From Tetracladium setigerum (Eukaryota > Ascomycota > Leotiomycetes > Helotiales), in assembly GCA_031472005.1 (NCBI GenBank), contig PZJY01000003.1:1860001-1924000 (forward strand): 64,000 nt of DNA. Reading direction: 5' to 3'. Made by a program: the position numbers and the translations under genes. Below, piece by piece: positions 24,028 to 35,193 of this stretch. The notes under the pieces are model-generated. The model was not told the origin of the DNA, did no database searches, and saw nothing but the letters and a program-made list of their open reading frames with translations. Positions within the stretch are counted from its first letter, which is position 1; each line of letters starts with the position of its first letter.

Positions 24028-25109
24028 TTAATCATGTCTGATTCTGTGATGGGAGAAGGAGTGAAGCTCATATCCAGCCAGGACCAGGATTGGTGACATG
24101 ATACTTCTCCTCCAAGCGGCTTTCATCCTCCGCTGCATTGGCTTCAGAGTACCCTGGTCCCCGTGAGGAGAGATCCAGATTCCCCCAGCAGTGCCCAAGT
24201 CCGGTACAGCGGAGGCAGCCACCGAATTAGCCATACTCTTTCCGGGTCGAAACTTCAACGTCAACCCCGACTTCCTACTTTTGAACGTCTCCTTCACAAA
24301 CATCACCTCTTCCCTTCTCATCGCATCCCAGTGATCTCTTATCTGCACATGCCCTCAAATACCGCAATGAGCTGCCTCCCATCACAACTTCCATGATTCA
24401 ACTTTCTCCTCTCCTCCCCAGTCCACCCCAGACAACCAACAGCGATATAAGGAATTTTGGTTGCAGGATCCCTTCGCTTAACTCCTTCATAATACTTTTT
24501 CAAATCGTAGACACTCGCAAGCATGAATTTGCTCTGTGCGCCAATTGACTTTTCGTCCGCTACTACGAGGATCGTATCTAGCTGTGACATACGCTCTAGT
24601 AGAATGCCAGGGCGATACCGACTGTCGTTGTAATTGGGGTGAACCATGATCTTCTTGATGATTGTCAGATCCGGGATTGGCAGTGAATCCAATGGATCCT
24701 TTCTTAGCCTTTTGCTTCTTAGGGTCAACCATGCCGGATCAAGATGCAGATAGTCGATTGATGGTCTATACCAAACCCCCTTTTCGTTTTTGTTGTCGAG
24801 AAGGATTGCATTGGATAAGAGTTCATCACGTGCTTCGTGTGACACACTGAGGAGGGGCAAATGCCTCGTTGAAGATGTGAAGTAATTGTTACGTTCTTTT
24901 GGGTCCTTTTCTTCAACAACAGCCTGCCAGGCAGCGTGCCTATTGCCTTCTATTGTGTGATCGTCTTCAACTCGAATCCAGCGGACGATGCGAGGTGTGA
25001 GTGACGCTCGCCAGATTTGAGTGCGAAGCTCAGTGGGGAGCCGCGGAAAAGGATGGAAAGTTGGTTGGGGTGTGGTTGGATCGGTCGGGGAAAAGGTGGT
25101 CGAGATCAT
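24028..25109 (-). CDS. 2EXR domain protein, frame interrupted near its 3' end
   Basis: The start chosen is the ATG at 25109 (MISTTFSPTD), just before the domain; an open frame runs further upstream. FPRLPTELRTQIWRASL is the first conserved block of the fungal 2EXR family, followed by LPLLSVSHEARDELL and YRPSIDYLHLDPAWL. The frame then stops at 24339 right after GRQLIAVFEGM. The adjoining frame continues the protein-like sequence RDHWDAMRREEVMFVKE down to a stop at 24028. Adding one base near 24340-24350 gives a uniform frame of 360 aa. No intron with a usable branch point fits. The molecular role of the family is unknown. It diverges from the CBM18 gene. Confidence 0.7.
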
Positions 25110-26248
25110 TATGAGGTTGTTTGTGACTGTGAAGATGTAGAACGAAATGGCTATCTTGTTTATGAGTTCAAGATTCTCGGACTTTAGGCCAGATTGCAAA
25201 CAAGACGATGTTTATTTGAAGTTGTACATATTTCGTTTGCCATCTGATTGCTCATAAACTGTTACATAATCCAGTAGCTAAATATCTCACGTGACTGATA
25301 TTCGCCAAATCCTTCAGGGGAACACAAACACTAGAATGGTGAGCTCCCTATATGTAGGTTTCATGCTTATGTAGCGTCGAAATCTTATATCTGACAACCT
25401 TTGGAGGAGGAGGCCAACTTCTATGCCTCAGGCACAAAGAGAAAACAACTCCAGGAGTCCAGGTTTGCATTGCTCCAACTTCCAAGCGAGCGATATGCAA
25501 GGGCCACAGCCAAGGTGTCAGAGCCCCCTTGTTCGTCTCATCTCCATCTTCTCCTCTCCTCCCTCCCAAGTTTTGGAAGCTACAGCATCTGACAAAACAT
25601 AGAAAAATACCGCAAAATCTTGTATCGACGACGAGGAGATGTGCTTTCTTGACCAACAACAAAAGTTCCAACTTTATTACACAACCCGAATCGAACAATA
25701 AATGTGTGTGAAGCAGTTTTTAGAAACATCCCAATGAATAACGCCAATCAATAATCTTAACGCCGTCAGGGATACGCACTGTGCCACCCGCAGAAATGGG
25801 GCCAATTTCTATTTCAATTTCCCGTATTTGGGGATTCTCTCCATTCAGACGCCGTTGAGATATTTTGCCGGAAAGCTTGTTTTATGTGACAGCGGGACTG
25901 CTTCCAAAAGCCGCAATAGATCTCTGCTTTTTCCCTGGTCTTGTAATCTCATTTGATAGTTTGAACAGGGTATGTACGTACATACTAACCCTTCTTAGAA
26001 TCCGACCACCTGTTCATGATGGAGGCGAAGTTAATCCCTGGTAATTGGGTTGAGCCCACTGCGCCCTACGAAGGTGAGTAAGTTCGAAATCCAGAAATCA
26101 TAGAATCTCCTGGTTCTCCCCAGTTCCGACATCTGGGTTACGCCTGTACCATTTCCTTCTTTGCATTCATTTCATGATTCTATACTCTTGCTAGCGTCAA
26201 GAGGCGTTCAGATATTTAGCGTATCGTGTATACCAACCACTCGCAGTC
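25110..26248. other. Divergent upstream region of 2EXR and CBM18 genes
   Basis: 1.1 kb without a supported gene. A minus-strand frame at 25348-25698 has no family resemblance and no good start. Confidence 0.5.
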
Positions 26249-27349
26249 ATGAAGATCTCTATTGCCTTGTGTGCTGTTATGCCATTGTCGGCAATTGCAG
26301 CTTTCATTGATACCACATCGTGAGTAACTAAGCTGCAATCCCGCATAATACACATCGCAGGATTCACTGACATTTCCCCTAGATTTCACGAGTCCCTCTC
26401 GGTCCGATCCCCTCAAAACAACCCCGCCAGTCTTGACGCAAAGTGCGGTAAAACTTCGACAACAAATGCCACATGTCTCACCTCCGGCTATGGAAATTGT
26501 TGTTCAGAAAAAGGCTTTTGCGGTTCTGAATCGGCATATTGCGACCAAGGATGCCAACCCGCGTTCGGATCCTGTGCCTTCACAAATGGACAACAAGTCA
26601 TCAGCCTCAGCGGATCGTGCGGTGCAACTTCAACAAGCAATGTCACTTGTCTAGGGAGCGAATTTGGGAACTGTTGCTCACAAAATGGATATTGTGGAGG
26701 AGATTCGGACTTCTGTGGAACGGGGTGTCAGAGTGGATTTGGTTCATGCGGGTCGAAGACAGTCGATAAATCTACGAGTTCTTCGAAAACTAGTGCAACG
26801 TCAATAGCTACCTCATCGAGAGAGGCTGATGCTGTCTCTGCCACTGAAAGCAGTACCACCAACACCTCCAGCGCCACGGCCACGGCAGACCAGTCTTCTA
26901 GAAGCACGCAACCAGACGCATCATCCGGCATGAGCTCTGGAGCCAAAGTGGGTATCATTGTCGGTCCATCCGTCGCAGGAGTAGCCCTCATCGGATTAGC
27001 AGTCTGGCTCGTTCTCCGCCGACGTCGTCGCAACAAGGCCCAGGAATCAGGCGAGAAATCACAAACCTACGACCAAGTGCACGAGTTCTATGATCCAAAA
27101 TCAACGAGCACTTTGAATAACAACACCCAAGACCACCAGAACATGGGTATGGCTCCTTCGTACAAGGTGGACAACCAGCAATCCACTTTGTATGAGATGG
27201 GTGATGGGATCAGGCCACAAAAACCAGTAGAGTTGGCGGCGACTAGAGAGGAGATGGATAGATTGGAAAGGGAGAAGGAAAGGCAGAGAATTGCGAGGGT
27301 AGACGATAGAGCGGCTGCTGGGTATGGTGGTGCATATAGAGGTAACTGA
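26249..27349 (+). CDS. Membrane-anchored protein with two CBM18 chitin-binding modules
   Basis: Exons 26249-26319 and 26383-27349 give 345 aa. A signal peptide (MKISIALCAVMPLSAIAA) leads to two tandem CBM18 (hevein-like) modules. The first has YGNCCSEKGFCG and YCDQGCQPAFGSC, the second FGNCCSQNGYCG and FCGTGCQSGFGSC, each with the eight-Cys pattern. A Ser/Thr-rich stalk of about 75 residues follows, probably O-glycosylated. Then come one membrane helix (VGIIVGPSVAGVALIGLAVW), an RRRRR stop-transfer and a cytoplasmic tail of about 120 residues with a basic/acidic helix. The layout resembles fungal wall sensors of the Wsc type but with chitin-binding ectodomains. No catalytic domain is present. 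A sensing or wall-anchoring role is inferred. Confidence 0.85.
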
Positions 27350-28468
27350 TTGTGGCATGGTATATGGTATGTGATAGGAAGGGTGATAACTTTATTTCGG
27401 TGGCCGCCCGAATACATTAGCGAGCCAGTACATATTTCTTTTAGCGGGTTGGACAATTAGACATTCTCAAACAAATCCACATCGAGTCGAAACAACTGAC
27501 AATTGTTCTGACTTTTTCCTAATCCCCTTGCCATGTTCTTGCCCTCTAACATAGCGAGTCGATTGGACACCCTTGGAGAGTAGGATCTGTTGTAGAAGTG
27601 AGCTGCCAGTTGCTTAGACAAACCTCGAGATCATCGTCTCTCTTCGCAAGCTATGCAAATTTTCATTGCTGTCTTGGAAACAGGAATATTTTCCTATGTT
27701 TGAATGAGGGTCTACAGCGGATCCACGTCAAATGCCGAAAGGACATATACAACGCAACTGACAGCAGGCCCTTTCAAGCTCCCAAGACAAAATTGAATAT
27801 CAACTGCTCCATTCGATGGTATCTCCAATCCTGATCATTTGAGTCCTTGAGGAGATTATAACAAAATATTTAGACACAAGCGAGAAATGCAAATTGTCGG
27901 AGAAAAAACATAACCTCGACTAAGAATGCTCTGCCATTGCAGGATAAGGTTGTGTGCTTGTAATTGAGACAATCTCAACTTTTGCTTTGGTTTCTTGAAA
28001 GATGTCATTCTTCTCTTGACGCAGACTGCTCCGACAGACTGTTCTCCCGATTATGTGCTTGATTGACATTCACCAACAAGAGAGTTCAGATGAAAGGGAG
28101 TGATAAAGCAACCTCTCTTATTGATCCCTTTTAGAGTCCCAAGTTAGACATCCAGTCATGAAACAACCGTCCAAAACCTCTAATTGTGCAGAAAAGCATC
28201 ACCTACCTGGTGAAACCCTGTTCATCTTTGTATACTCTCGAACAGCACATCCGGACTTTTGAGAAGGCTGTGGAAGGGGGAAGTCTCGGCTGCCAACCAA
28301 TCAAGGCAGGGCTTGGCACTGGATATGTTTTGTTTCCAAGGTCATAACAGCCTCTCCTACTGATATCCTCACCACCGATCGAGACCACCACAAAGTGACA
28401 GACTCTCCCAACTGATACACTCAACCATAGTCGATACGAACACCACGTACTAAAAGCAACGAGCAAAT
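27350..28468. other. Intergenic, no gene seen
   Basis: Between the CBM18 gene end and the next start. Open frames are short and unsupported. Confidence 0.5.
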
Positions 28469-28988
28469 ATGAGTAACGGTTCTAATGACAATGTCCAGGT
28501 AGGCTCCCTTTGCTTCAGTTCAAGCAGAACTCTGCAGATCGAGGCTAACACGGGTCTGTCGTAAGGCAACTGGTGACCAAGGCCAAGGCCAAGCTTCCAG
28601 CGCTGGAAACGGGCCAGATGCCTCTCAGAATGGAACCGGCGGCGCTCAAGGAAACAATGGCTCTCAACAAGGCGTCAATGGCACCCCAGATGGTACCTCC
28701 ACCACCTCCACCACTCCCAATGGCGCTGTGGGTAATCTAGTAAGTCATTGAAATACCCCATTCCCATTTTGACAATCTGAGGATGTGTCTGATATAAAAA
28801 AGTCACCCTCAAACCTTCCCGAGGCGGTTTGGGCATCCGTGTACATGGCATGTAACCCAAACGATAATGGCGCTCTCCCCGCCGGGGTGAATGTCGTGGT
28901 CGCTCAACTCTATCTGCAGGATATTTTGTCCCAAGAGCTGGCCCAGACCGAGGCTATGGATGTGGAGGAGGAGGAGGAGGACGAGGAG

Positions 28989-29020
<32 letters not shown>

Positions 29021-29081
29021 GGAGGAGGAGGGTGACCACATGGATGTTGACGATGAGGAGGGTAATGATAAGGAATCATGA
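28469..29081 (+). CDS. Small acidic, largely disordered protein
   Basis: Exons 28469-28498, 28566-28739 and 28803-29081 sum to 160 aa with consistent phases. Acceptors are TAAG and AAAG rather than CAG, so the splice calls are slightly weaker. Residues 10-65 are Gly/Asn/Gln/Ser/Thr-rich. A short ordered part follows (LPEAVWASVYMACNPND, then VVVAQLYLQDILSQELAQ). It is followed by a run of about 20 Glu interrupted by Asp, and the ending HMDVDDEEGNDKES. No family is recognised. Acidic tails of this kind occur in histone-binding and ribosome-assembly factors, but nothing specific supports that here. Confidence 0.65.
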
Positions 29082-29652
29082 TGGCAGGGGCTTCATTGAT
29101 ATTTGAGCGCATTGAGGATGGATAAGTTGGCTTGGGTACACCCCTGACAGTTGAATGGAAATTGTGGTCTACCTGGCGGTATTGTTCCAGTCTGCCAGTG
29201 AACCTTCGGCAATGAGAAGTCGCACTGAGAGTAGGAAGGACAAACAGAAGCTCCTTTGGAGGTAGTTTAAGGAGGTAGAAAGCCTTCCGCAGACGTGATT
29301 CGAGTATTGATCCAAAATGGCCAAGTGGCCATAGCGAGAGAAACAATATCGTTAATGGAACGTGGATGTCCATTCCATGATTGCATATATTGAGCACCTC
29401 ATCTCTGAAGCTTGTATGATGATGATCATGCCGCTCAAGTGAGAGCCTGGCAACAACGGGTTGTCTTGATCGATGTTTCAAAATGTGGTCTTCTATGTGG
29501 AATTTTGCTTGTTGAATCCAACTGAGTCGAGTTTGCAGATCATTAAAGGAGCTTGCCACGCATCTCAAAGTAACAGACCTGAAAGTATATAGCGTTCTCC
29601 TGTCAGTAGTATTCATTGTCAAGAGAAAAAGATCGTACCTTGAAGTGTCCAT
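28954..29652 (-). CDS. Possible antisense/convergent gene, unrecognised
   Basis: An open frame with a plausible small first exon: ATG at 29652, donor GTACGA after 14 nt, a 60-nt intron (29638-29579) with an ACTGAC branch motif and TTTCAG acceptor, then 29578-28954. This gives 212 aa in frame. The middle (IQQAKFHIEDHILKHRS, then VPLTILFLSLWPLGHFGSIL) looks like ordered protein. The last 40 residues are the antisense of the poly-Glu tract (His/Pro-rich) and may be 3' UTR rather than protein. No family is recognised. It may be a real overlapping gene or a chance open frame. Confidence 0.35.
28965..29030 (+). repeat. GAG-rich poly-glutamate tract
   Basis: Trinucleotide repeat of GAG with GAA and GAC interruptions, coding for poly-Glu on the plus strand and reading as poly-Pro on the minus strand. 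Confidence 0.9.
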
Positions 29653-29896
29653 ATATCCCTCGACAGATCAAGTGCAAATCACTTCCAAGCAGAGCAAAAT
29701 CCTGAACCAGGACTATTTTAGATGTTTTGTTCTGATTCTTATTATGTTACATGCACTTTGTTTAATCTCCCATGCATTCCTTATCGCCATGCTGTGCTAA
29801 ATAGCTGCACAAAAGCAAGACATCCCAGCAAAGGTCGGTCTGTTTCCTCAATCGTGCCTCATTATAAATCTTTCTTTCCTCAGATGTACTCCGCGC

Positions 29897-31239
29897 TCAA
29901 AAGAACCTCCACCAGATGAAAATGATCATAAACAATCCCAATCCACCGATTGGTCCATATTGCTTGAGCATTAACTCCCAGTTGATCCGGACGGCAGCTT
30001 GTCGGTACTTCTTACTGTCCTCTCTCAACCTGCTACTCACCTCGCCCATTCTCTCCAGACTATCTCCTCTATAGAGCAAATCCTCAATATTCTTTGTCAT
30101 GACTTTCGTAACATCTCTCAACTCGTCATTCAACTTGTCCAGATTCTGCGTAGCGCGTGTATCTGAATAGGTAGACTTGGTTCGTTGGATGAATGTGTCA
30201 AACTCCATGAATGCATAAGGTCGGAGAGTGTTTGTGAAGATTTGCTGGGGTGGATAGGTGGTGCTGAATTCGGTATTGAGGTCGGAGAGGTAGGTGAAAG
30301 CGAGTTTACGAGGGTATGACTTTTCCGAAATGCAGATGTAGATAATGTCGTTGGAGATCAGGTAGCTGAAATTATGTCAGTATCTAATGTGAAGATCGGA
30401 GTTTTGATTATGCTCTGAGAGCCATCTTTAGAGAGGGGGGGGGAAGAGGTGTGTAAAAAGAGCAGCTGTTCTCCATTTCTAGTAAATTTGGGACGCAGGC
30501 TAGGAGCCATGATCTGAGGCAAACCACTTGCAAAAAATTGGGGCATGCCATGGTAGCAAAGCTTGATAGCCGCTGCTTGAATACAGGCGAAAGGTTCGAA
30601 CCGCCTTTTAGCGCTTGCAAATGAAGCGGCCTGGGGAGAATTCCTCTCCTCTTACTCAAGAGTTTGGGTTTTATCAAGATCGATAAGCTACTTCCAATTT
30701 TTGAACAGGTAGTCAGCCTAGCAAGCTGGATTGTGGAGTTCGGCGTCGAACTCCCACCAGCCGAGGAGCAAGTTTACAACGGTCAATAGTAGAGAATTAT
30801 CTTCCTTTCAGAGCACATATTGTATCTGCCCAAGAATTGGTGGGGATAGCCACTCCAGGGATTATTTGCAATTGCAAGATCTGTCTGGCTTTCCCCGAGC
30901 GCATTTTCAAAGGAAATCCTGAAAGATCTCGATTCGTAAAGAAAATACCAACGTACTGTAGTGTATATGCGCCGCTTTCGATGCTTGCCTGGGGTTCGGA
31001 GTTTCGGTTCAATCTTCGCAGGATCATCTTGATTTGTGACTTGATCTCGGAGAGGGATTCCTCTGTCTGTTTCCAAGTCAATTAAAACCGATACAGGAAA
31101 AGGGAGAGTGATACGAACCTGCTGGTCATCCACAGAAGCACACAGCATAAGGCCTGGGGGTTTCTGTCAGTTCTCTCCATTCCGGATGCTCTCTGATGTT
31201 CATACCATCTAGCCTGGCGATTTGTGTTGATTTGATCAT
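29897..31239 (-). CDS. SEC22: R-SNARE Sec22
   Basis: Exons 31239-31206, 31153-31119, 31066-30957 and 30365-29897 give 215 aa, matching yeast Sec22 (214). The longin domain begins MIKSTQIARLDGLMLCASVD and includes IESGAYTLHYLIS and SYPRKLAFTYLSDL. The R-SNARE helix contains TKNIEDLLYRGDSLERM, with the zero-layer Arg in LLYRGD. A C-terminal membrane anchor ends in FIWWRFF. Sec22 drives fusion of ER-Golgi carriers in both directions with Sed5, Bos1 and Bet1, or with Ufe1, Use1 and Sec20. The third intron is 591 nt, about ten times the usual length here. Confidence 0.97.
30366..30956 (-). other. Long (591 nt) intron of SEC22
   Basis: The GTACGT donor and TTTCAG acceptor join LH to YLIS in frame with the conserved longin sequence. 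The intron contains a run of nine G at about 30434 and a 10-bp palindrome GGTTCGAACC inside a short hairpin (30585-30606). No tRNA fold or transposon ends were recognised. Confidence 0.8.
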
Positions 31240-32404
31240 TTTGCAGGTCTGCACAAGCTTCCTTATAATACTAGAATCCTTGCAGATACCCAGGAAAAGT
31301 TGAACGTCGCAGGAAAGTATAGTTTTGGTATCGCGGTCGCCTAATTTCAGAAGCAAATCAGGACAGCTGGTGGGTTTTTGTTAAGGAGATCTGTATTCTT
31401 TGAAGGGGGATGATTGCTTGTCGATGTCATCTCAACCGCGTTCTTTGAAGTTCACCAAGCTGTCCAGAGCCGGCTAAATACCGATACCAAGGCCGAGGAG
31501 GTGAGCCAATCGGAGGTATGTTACTCCTCCTCCGGCGCAAGATTAACTAAGTTCACGTGGGCATCCAGCTAACGTCTCTATCCTCTCTTTCTGCATCAGG
31601 GGCCATGACATTGTCATTGAGATGCTTTATTTAATCTTACAGCTTGTGTGATATTGCCTATACTGATCGTGTTGATTGACACTTAATTCTCACACATTCT
31701 CTTGTGGAAACTTGGAGAAGATACGCTGCAGCTCCATCCCATTCAGGTGAGTACATTTGTCTCAATAAATATGCATGGAAACGAGGCGTGCTGACTGACT
31801 ACTAAAAGGCCCATCGAAATGGTTTGAGTGCAACAACTTTGAAAGGCTCTCAAATATTCGAAACACTTTGACATCTCCAATGTCGGTCTTGCCCACATAG
31901 CTCACTCCTGCCTGTTTCCAAACGCCTACTCGGCTTTCACCAAGCGCTTAAGTACGAGGCGAACATCTTTGGGACAGGCACGGGTTGCCACATAGAGCAA
32001 GGGAATGCATCTATTGTACTGTTAGGGACCTTCAGCCGACCTTTCGTCTTCTGGGTATCTCCCAAACTCGCTTCGGCGACATCAGGACCAAGCCAAAGCC
32101 GGCGTTGCTAGCGAGCTTATTAGCATTGACACTAAGATTCACAATCGACTAAGTGTACCTATTCACTTTTCCACTGGCCAAGAAAGGCTCAAATCTCAGC
32201 TTCCAATCTAAGAGCGGCGAGTAGCCAGGACATTTACGAAACAAACACAATAGTTCAACCTCACCTATTGTGAAAATGGCACAATACCAAGCCAACTCGT
32301 CTGCCTCTTTCTTCCCTTATAAAGAGGCATCCCCTCTTTCTCCAATTCCCCAGCTCTCCTCTCTCAATCTCATCACCACATCAAATACCAAAAAGAACGC
32401 AACG
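31240..32404. promoter_or_regulatory. Divergent region of SEC22 and the next gene
   Basis: No gene seen. A TTATAAAG element at 32317-32324 sits about 85 bp before the ATG at 32405. It argues that this ATG, rather than one in frame at 32276, is the translation start. Confidence 0.5.
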
Positions 32405-33617
32405 ATGGCTCGCAGAACTCCAGACGAAGAATCGGAAATCGACGAACTTGCCATTGGTCATGAAACCATGCGACCACCCCGTCATTCCAATGGTGGTGTC
32501 AAACAACAAGCTTCCAACGCCAAGAACTCAGACTCACTCGCTTCTGATGGCCCCGTCAACAAACGACAAACTTCCAAGGTTCATGGCTCCATGTCGCCCG
32601 CTTCTAACGCCTCGGTCAATCCAAGTGTAAAGAAACGTCTCACTAGGTCCTCGTCTCGGACAACTTCTCCCTCGCCAGAGTACCAGCCTCAGAATACTCC
32701 AATCAGTAACTCTGCACGAAAGCGAGCTGCTCCAGCACCAAAAGCTGCGGCCAGCAAACGTGCAAAGGTCACCAAGATCAAGCTTAATGCCCCCAGACGG
32801 GTCAAGGAAGATATCTTCAACGAGCCCGAACGTCTTCTTAGCCTAAAGACATCTCTTCTCTTCAACACGGAGAAGCTTACCTCTGTAAGATAGTTCACGT
32901 TCCCAGACCAGACACGCAACTGACAGCTGCTAGGAACGCCTCGCCAGTCTCCTCAAAAATGAAGAAGTTAGACAGATCCTTGCTACTACTAAAGTTGGCT
33001 TCAAGTTCGGCAAGGCTTCGACAAATGATCTCAACAATGCATGTGCCGTCTTCCAGAATTATGGCTCTGATGGCCACTTCGACGCCGAATGGCTTGTTGC
33101 TGCATGTGAAGCTCACGAAGAACGCGCTGCAGGTCGATTTGACGAAATGCAAGATGCACTTTTCAAGGAGCGATGGGCGGCGGATAGTGGCGAGGAGTAT
33201 TCTGACAGTGAGGATGAGGTAGTTGATGGATCCGTCGACGCTGTCAAGGCAACTACGACTAATGAGGTTGAACCAGAAGAGGAGGCCGAGGCGAGAAACG
33301 AGGTTGTGGCGAGAGACGAGGTTGTGGCGAGAGACGACGTTGTGGCGAGAGAGGCGGATGTGGTCACAGATGAAGTCAAGGAAAGAGAGGAGGTTCAGGA
33401 GGTGAAGGCAGCAAAGCAAGTCAACGCGGAATCGGAGGCTCAGGATGTGAAAGCAGCAGAGGAAGTCAAGGCAGAGGAGGAGAACGGCCAGACTGTTGAG
33501 AGCAAGAATCACGATGAGGATGCGACTGAAGAGGTCAAGACGGGAGAGGAAGCAACATCTGAGCAGAATGGCGAGGCTCCTAAGCCCGAAAATGGTGATG
33601 CCACAGAATCCAAGTAA
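32405..33617 (+). CDS. Basic/acidic nuclear-type protein of unknown function
   Basis: Exons 32405-32884 and 32934-33617 give 387 aa. The start MARRTPDEESEIDELAIG is preferred because a TATA-like element lies just upstream of it and downstream of the alternative ATG. Residues 1-130 are Ser-rich and disordered, with basic patches (KKRLTRSSSR, ARKRAAPAPKAAASKRAK) that resemble nuclear localisation signals. A compact region follows (about 135-250): PERLLSLKTSLLF, LLKNEEVRQILATTKVG, and FDAEWLVAACEAHEERAAGR. The C-terminal 130 residues are Glu/Lys/Val-rich, including three EVVARD-type repeats. No named domain is recognised; a chromatin or nuclear role is inference. Confidence 0.75.
33300..33353 (+). 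repeat. Three 18-bp coding repeats
   Basis: Units at 33300-33317, 33318-33335 and 33336-33353, each close to GAGGTTGTGGCGAGAGAC, encode EVVARD, EVVARD and DVVARE. Confidence 0.9.
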
Positions 33618-34215
33618 TGATGATGCAAAGTAGATATACCCAAATGAATGCGCTTTTGACTCGATACAGAATATACAGCTGGGTGCTCTAGAATGAGAGA
33701 CATGATAATCACGATGGAAGGAGGCAAGCATTCACCACTTGATCCTGTTTCGCTCACTTGAAAATGGTATACCTGAAAGTCTACTGATGTATGGATTCTG
33801 TAGGATTCCCTTTCATGTTGTAGAACTTGGCACATACATGAGAAAAAGTTCATAGAAACAACTTTGTAAGTGCCTGCTAAAAGTACTCCCATTTTTCTAG
33901 GATCAAGTTTCCTTCTAGCAATCCCCGGCGATCTTCTTCAAACTTCGCTAGCGGTTCTGCAATAATATATTCTTGGACAGCCCGATAGAGCAACATCAAG
34001 ATTACAACTTCCTCTGATTAAAGATCAGCAACGAGCATTTAATTACATAGCATCAACTTCGTGATGGGACTGCGACATTAAAACTTTTGGGGTCATGAAA
34101 TGTTGACAAAAGTCACGTGCTCTGAACAGCTCCAAAAATTGTTCCACTTCATCAGCCTTGCATCACCAAACTTATTCCCTACGAATACCCAACTTCCCCA
34201 TCGACATCCTTAAAA
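33618..34215. other. Intergenic, no gene seen
   Basis: 3' flank and promoter between two same-strand genes, AT-rich, nothing recognisable. Confidence 0.5.
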
Positions 34216-35193
34216 ATGGCACAACCACCAAACCGTCGCGCGCGTCGCCCAGACAGCAAACAAATGTGGGAAGAATCCGATCGAAAAGCGGCCATCCCAT
34301 CGCGCGAACGCGACGAACCAAGACGAGATGACTATAGAAGGACAGGCAGAGAGAATCGTGGACGAGACGACCAGGATAGAGATCGCAATCGCAGATACAG
34401 AAGTCGTTCGCCGAGGGAGAGGGAGGATAGAGGGGATCGAGGAGAAAGGGACTATAGGAATAGGGATGCGCCAAGGAATGGGGAGAGGCCTTCAAAGGGT
34501 GCTGGGTGGGGACGCGATGAGAGAGATCAGAGGGGGATGGGGAGAGATAGGGACAGAGACGATAGAGGGCATGGTGATAGGAGGGATTATAAGGAGTATG
34601 ATAGGGGTATGTCTCTACACAATGATGTGTTGGTTCTGAGAGGAAGATCTAACATTGGTGAAGCTGCGCCGAGCAATCGAGATCGTCGCGAGAGATCAAG
34701 GTCAAGGGATAGACCGAGAGAGTCTAATCGCAGAGATGGGAGGAGCAAGAGTCCTAGACAGTCGTCTAGACGGGAGGCAGATGTTGAGAGACCTAAAGGC
34801 AGATTTTTAGAGGAGGAAACGACGCGGAGTAGGACTTCAACTCCACCAGTAGCTGTGAAAGTCAGCGCTCCAGCTCCAGAAGCACAACAAGATGAAGGCA
34901 TGGAGCTCGATCACAGCAGCGAACAACCCAAGAAAGCCGCCAATATCAAAGTCAAGAAAGACAAGGCACCCCGCAAGGAAGAGGAATCCGACGATGATGT
35001 GATTGTGGAGGACGATAGTATGGCTGACATGGCTGCTATGATGGGATTCGGTGGATTTGGTACGACTCAAATGAAACAGGTTGCTGGGAACAACATTGGT
35101 GCAGTTCGGAAGGAGAAGAAGACTGAATACAGACAGTACATGAATAGGCAAGGTGGGTTCAATAGGCCTCTGAGTCCTCCCAGAGGTGACTAG
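34216..35193 (+). CDS. U4/U6.U5 tri-snRNP-associated protein, SNRNP27 family
   Basis: Unspliced frame of 325 aa. The first 190 residues are an Arg/Asp/Ser-rich RS-like domain. The C-terminus carries the family signature (DUF1777): MMGFGGFGTTQMKQVAGNN, then KTEYRQYMNRQGGFNRPL. The human homologue SNRNP27 (27K) is part of the tri-snRNP and touches the U6 ACAGAGA region. A 57-nt stretch, 34607-34663, begins GTATGT, has CTAAC and ends AAG. It is a likely intron, yet it has no stop and is a multiple of three, so both forms are translatable; the spliced form is 306 aa. The encoded insert (MSLHNDVLVLRGRSN) breaks the RS composition, which favours splicing. Confidence 0.9.
   Translation: MAQPPNRRARRPDSKQMWEESDRKAAIPSRERDEPRRDDYRRTGRENRGRDDQDRDRNRRYRSRSPREREDRGDRGERDYRNRDAPRNGERPSKGAGWGRDERDQRGMGRDRDRDDRGHGDRRDYKEYDRGMSLHNDVLVLRGRSNIGEAAPSNRDRRERSRSRDRPRESNRRDGRSKSPRQSSRREADVERPKGRFLEEETTRSRTSTPPVAVKVSAPAPEAQQDEGMELDHSSEQPKKAANIKVKKDKAPRKEEESDDDVIVEDDSMADMAAMMGFGGFGTTQMKQVAGNNIGAVRKEKKTEYRQYMNRQGGFNRPLSPPRGD

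Noticed and set aside
30585..30606. GGTTCGAACC looks like a tRNA T-loop
   Set aside because: The flanks do not form a T-stem, and no D-arm, anticodon arm or acceptor stem fits on either strand; it is better described as a palindrome in an intron.
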